From: an uncultured Microbacteriaceae bacterium
GTDB taxonomy: Bacteria; Actinomycetota; Actinomycetes; Actinomycetales; Microbacteriaceae
Direction: 5' to 3'
Assembly (NCBI GenBank): GCA_946481135.1
Contig: CAMLMQ010000049.1
Span: 1 to 16,150 of the forward strand
DNA: 16,150 nt
Position numbers and translations under genes: made by a program. Positions 14,420 to 16,150 of the stretch are shown one piece after another. Within the stretch, counting starts at the first letter, position 1. The number at the start of each line of letters is the position of its first letter. The notes under the pieces are model-generated. The model did no database searches. It saw nothing but the letters and a program-made list of their open reading frames with translations, and had not been told where the DNA came from.

Positions 14420-15190
14420 TCAGCTCGACCGGGCGGTGAGGATGACGGGGCCGTCCTCGGTGACGGCCACGGTGTGCTCGACGTGGGCGCCGCGCGAGCC
14501 GTCCTTGCTGCGCAGCGTCCACCCGTCGGCGTCGGTGTAGATCTTGTCGGTCGTGTGCAGGAACCACGGCTCGATCGCGAACACGAGCCCCGGCTTGAGC
14601 GGCACCCCGCGCCCCGGTCGCCCGTCGTTGGGGATGTGCAGGTCGCCGTGCATGACCCGGCCGACGCTGTGGCCGCCGAAGTCGAGGTTCACCTTCAGCC
14701 GGTGGGCGCGCGCGACCGCGCCGATCGCAGCGGAGATATCTCCGATCTTGTTGCCGACGACGGCCGCGCCGATGCCGGCCTCGAGGGCTTCTTCGGCGAT
14801 CGCGATGAGCCGCAGATCCTCCTCGCGCGGCGTGCCGACGACGAGCGAGATCGCCGAGTCCGACACCCAGCCGTTCACGCTCGCGGCGAAGTCGAGGGTG
14901 AGGAGGTCGCCATCCCGCAGCCTGTAGTCGTGGGGGAGGCCGTGCAGCACGGCGTCGTTGACCGACGTGCAGATGACCTTGCCGAACGGCGACCCGCCGA
15001 ATGAGGGGTGGTAGTCGATGTAGCAGCTCTCGGCACCCTCGGCGCGGATCATGTCGTGCGCGAGCGCGTCGAGCTCGAGCAGGTTCACCCCGACCGCCGC
15101 GGCGTCGCGCGTCGCCTCCAGCACGCGGGCGACGAACGCGCCGACAGGCTTCATCTGCTCGAGCTCGGCGGGGGTGCGCAGTTCGATCAC
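14420..15190 (-). CDS. map: Type I methionine aminopeptidase
   Basis: Removes the N-terminal methionine from new proteins. At 256 residues it is a standard short form without a zinc-finger extension. All metal and catalytic ligands of the pita-bread fold are visible: His83 (LHGLP), Asp100 (TLDFAA), Asp111 (VSDSA), His174 (FGGHSVG), Glu207 (FAIEPW) and Glu238 (HVEHT). The GTG start is six bases after TAAGCT on the minus strand, so it is probably leaderless. It lies between trmD and rplS on the opposite strand, making trmD and rplS separate transcription units. Confidence 0.96.
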   Translation of the reverse strand: MIELRTPAELEQMKPVGAFVARVLEATRDAAAVGVNLLELDALAHDMIRAEGAESCYIDYHPSFGGSPFGKVICTSVNDAVLHGLPHDYRLRDGDLLTLDFAASVNGWVSDSAISLVVGTPREEDLRLIAIAEEALEAGIGAAVVGNKIGDISAAIGAVARAHRLKVNLDFGGHSVGRVMHGDLHIPNDGRPGRGVPLKPGLVFAIEPWFLHTTDKIYTDADGWTLRSKDGSRGAHVEHTVAVTEDGPVILTARSS

Positions 15191-15196
15191 CGCGAA

Positions 15197-15202
15197 AGCT
15201 TA
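15197..15202 (-). promoter_or_regulatory. -10 element of map
   Basis: The minus strand reads TAAGCT, ending six bases before the GTG at 15190, the same spacing as trmD. The short region between it and the rplS promoter (15226 onward) carries both divergent promoters. Confidence 0.55.
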
Positions 15203-15225
15203 GCTGGATGCCGCCCCGCCGCCGG

Positions 15226-15255
15226 TTGGAGCGGAGCGTCCGACTGTGGCAAGAT
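15226..15255 (+). promoter_or_regulatory. Candidate rplS promoter
   Basis: TTGGAG (15226-15231) and CAAGAT (15250-15255) are separated by 18 bases, an acceptable sigma-70-like arrangement. It would yield a leader of about 140 nt before rplS. Confidence 0.45.
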
Positions 15256-15262
15256 GAACCCT

Positions 15263-15399
15263 TGTGCCTGGCACGACCCTGCCTCAGAGGGGTCGACAGT
15301 GCCTGCCGTCGCGGATCCCCGCCGGCCGGGGCACGAATCTCGAACTCCACAACCTAGAGCCGCGCCCGATCTGAGGCGGTCGCAGAGAGCGAATCAGCA
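15263..15399 (+). other. Structured rplS 5' leader, possible regulatory RNA
   Basis: The unusually long leader has two simple stems: GACCC (15275-15279) with GGGTC (15290-15294), and CCCCG (15317-15321) with CGGGG (15327-15331) around a 5-base loop. A purine-rich GAGAG (15385-15389) precedes the ATG. L19 leaders that control synthesis are known in other phyla, but whether this one is related is unknown. Confidence 0.3.
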
Positions 15400-15747
15400 A
15401 TGCACATCCTCGACTCCGTCGACGCCGCCTCTCTCCGGTCGGACATCCCCGACTTCCGCCCCGGCGACACCGTCAAGGTGCACGTGAACATCGTCGAAGG
15501 CACGCGTTCGCGTATCCAGGTCTTCCAGGGCGTCGTCATCGGCCGCTCGAACGAGGGCATCCGCGAGACCTTCACCGTGCGCAAGGTGTCGTTCCAGGTG
15601 GGCGTCGAGCGCACCTTCCCCGTGCACTCCCCGGTCATCGACCACATCGAGATCGTGACCCGCGGTGACGTGCGTCGCGCGAAGCTCTACTACCTCCGCA
15701 GCCTGCGCGGCAAGAAGGCGAAGATCAAGGAGCGCCGCGACGTCTGA
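15400..15747 (+). CDS. rplS: 50S ribosomal protein bL19
   Basis: Large-subunit protein located at the interface with the 30S subunit. The 115 residues are full length: helix [19 protein letters not shown], then [30 protein letters not shown] (21-50), [33 protein letters not shown] (53-85) and the basic end [21 protein letters not shown]. It has its own promoter and long leader since map is reversed between it and trmD. A strong terminator follows, so it is probably transcribed alone. Confidence 0.97.
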   Translation: MHILDSVDAASLRSDIPDFRPGDTVKVHVNIVEGTRSRIQVFQGVVIGRSNEGIRETFTVRKVSFQVGVERTFPVHSPVIDHIEIVTRGDVRRAKLYYLRSLRGKKAKIKERRDV

Positions 15748-15748
15748 C

Positions 15749-15772
15749 GTGACGGCGATTTCTCGCCGTCAC
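15749..15772 (+). terminator. Perfect 10-bp hairpin after rplS
   Basis: GTGACGGCGA pairs with TCGCCGTCAC around the loop TTTC, starting right after the rplS stop. There is no T-run, so it may protect the 3' end or help termination along with the hairpins below. Confidence 0.5.
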
Positions 15773-15783
15773 TCGGCGCGGCG

Positions 15784-15806
15784 CCGGTCGCGGTCCTCGC
15801 GACCGG
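15784..15806 (+). terminator. Second hairpin after rplS
   Basis: CCGGTCGCG pairs perfectly with CGCGACCGG around a 5-base loop. It is part of a series of three hairpins between rplS and lepB and has no T-run of its own. Confidence 0.4.
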
Positions 15807-15835
15807 ACGAGAGCTGAGTTCTCGCCCCGATCTTC

Positions 15836-15883
15836 CGCGACGCGCGTGGTCTCGTTCCCCGAGGCCGCGCGCGTCGCGCTTTT
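15836..15883 (+). terminator. Strong intrinsic terminator between rplS and lepB
   Basis: An 11-bp perfect outer stem (15836-15846 with 15868-15878) continues inward through eight more pairs, two of them G-U, to a 5-base loop at 15855-15859. It is followed by C and TTTT at 15880-15883. Stem plus T-run is the classic Rho-independent form, and it isolates rplS from lepB. Confidence 0.85.
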
Positions 15884-15901
15884 CCGGCCTCCGGCGCCGC
15901 C

Positions 15902-15907
15902 TATGCT
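15902..15907 (+). promoter_or_regulatory. -10 element of lepB
   Basis: TATGCT fits the TAnnnT pattern, 22 bases before ATG 15930, just after the terminator. A start about seven bases downstream leaves a leader of about 16 nt containing AGGGG (15921-15925). Confidence 0.45.
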
Positions 15908-15929
15908 GATGCGGACAGCCAGGGGTGAC

Positions 15930-16150
15930 ATGACAGAGCAGGATGCGCGTGCGGCGCGCGTGGGCGGCGAGCCCGCACCGGAGACCGATGTGGCGGAGGC
16001 GCCGTCGGACGTGAAACCGGCGCGACCGAAGCGCGGCAAGCTGCGCGGGTGGAAGGCGTTCCTTCGGGATGTCGCCGTCATCCTCGTCGCCGCGGTCGTC
16101 ATCTCGTTCCTCATCAAGACGTTCCTGATCCGGTCGTTCTACATCCCGTC
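15930..16150 (+). CDS. lepB: Signal peptidase I LepB, N-terminal part (cut by window end)
   Basis: Membrane serine protease that removes signal peptides from exported proteins. The first 73 residues are present. A disordered cytoplasmic leader (about 1-38, acidic then basic PARPKRGK) comes before one transmembrane segment at about 47-64 (DVAVILVAAVVISFLIKTF). It runs into the start of the conserved catalytic box IRSFYIPS, where the catalytic Ser-Met follows a few residues past the cut. Gene order after rplS and this N-terminus support the call; the active site cannot be checked here. The gene has its own promoter after the rplS terminator. Confidence 0.93.
   Translation, partial: MTEQDARAARVGGEPAPETDVAEAPSDVKPARPKRGKLRGWKAFLRDVAVILVAAVVISFLIKTFLIRSFYIP

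Noticed and set aside
1..16150. tRNA, 4.5S RNA, CRISPR array, insertion sequence or prophage
   Set aside because: I looked for tRNA ends, regularly spaced repeats, transposase motifs and SRP RNA loops and found none; weakly conserved RNAs could be missed by eye.

Overview
The window is about 16 kb of very GC-rich, densely packed chromosomal DNA from an actinobacterium. The gene content and order (histidine phosphatase, ftsY, ffh, rpsP, a KH-domain gene, rimM, trmD, map, rplS, lepB), an F420-type luciferase-like oxidoreductase, GTG/TTG starts and many apparently leaderless genes fit the Micrococcales. Microbacteriaceae is my best guess, from recalled gene order and not from a search.

Region 1 (1-3440) is a carbohydrate-uptake operon on the + strand. 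It holds the 3' end of a probable GH13 alpha-glucosidase, then a lipoprotein solute-binding protein and two ABC permeases whose genes overlap by ATGA. No ATPase gene is present, so a shared ATPase elsewhere probably powers the importer. Region 2 (3441-5135) has a histidine-phosphatase gene (-) divergent from ftsY (+), 14 bp apart.

Region 3 (5136-7253) holds a small secreted proline-tailed protein of unknown function, a lipoprotein esterase of the PHB-depolymerase/LpqC type (-) and a small three-helix membrane protein. Region 4 (7250-11193) has a gamma-carbonic-anhydrase-like gene (-) divergent from ffh (+), then a luciferase-like oxidoreductase overlapping the ffh stop, then an EamA transporter.

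Region 5 (11194-16150) is the ribosome-biogenesis block: rpsP-khpA-rimM, a reverse-strand DUF559/AbiEi-like gene, trmD, map (-), rplS with a long leader and a strong terminator, and the beginning of lepB. The two SRP-pathway GTPases and signal peptidase I make this a translation-plus-export neighbourhood.

Two observations deserve a second look. First, the DUF559 gene between rimM and trmD is bracketed by a 35-bp imperfect inverted repeat (27/35 identical, ungapped), and a third copy of its core lies just before the trmD promoter, so it looks like a small nuclease-like cassette inserted into a conserved operon. Second, a TAnnnT-like hexamer lies exactly six bases before the start codon of many genes (trmD, map, eamA, the gamma-CA gene and weaker cases), which points to pervasive leaderless transcription and settles several start choices. 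No RNA genes, insertion sequences or CRISPR arrays were found.
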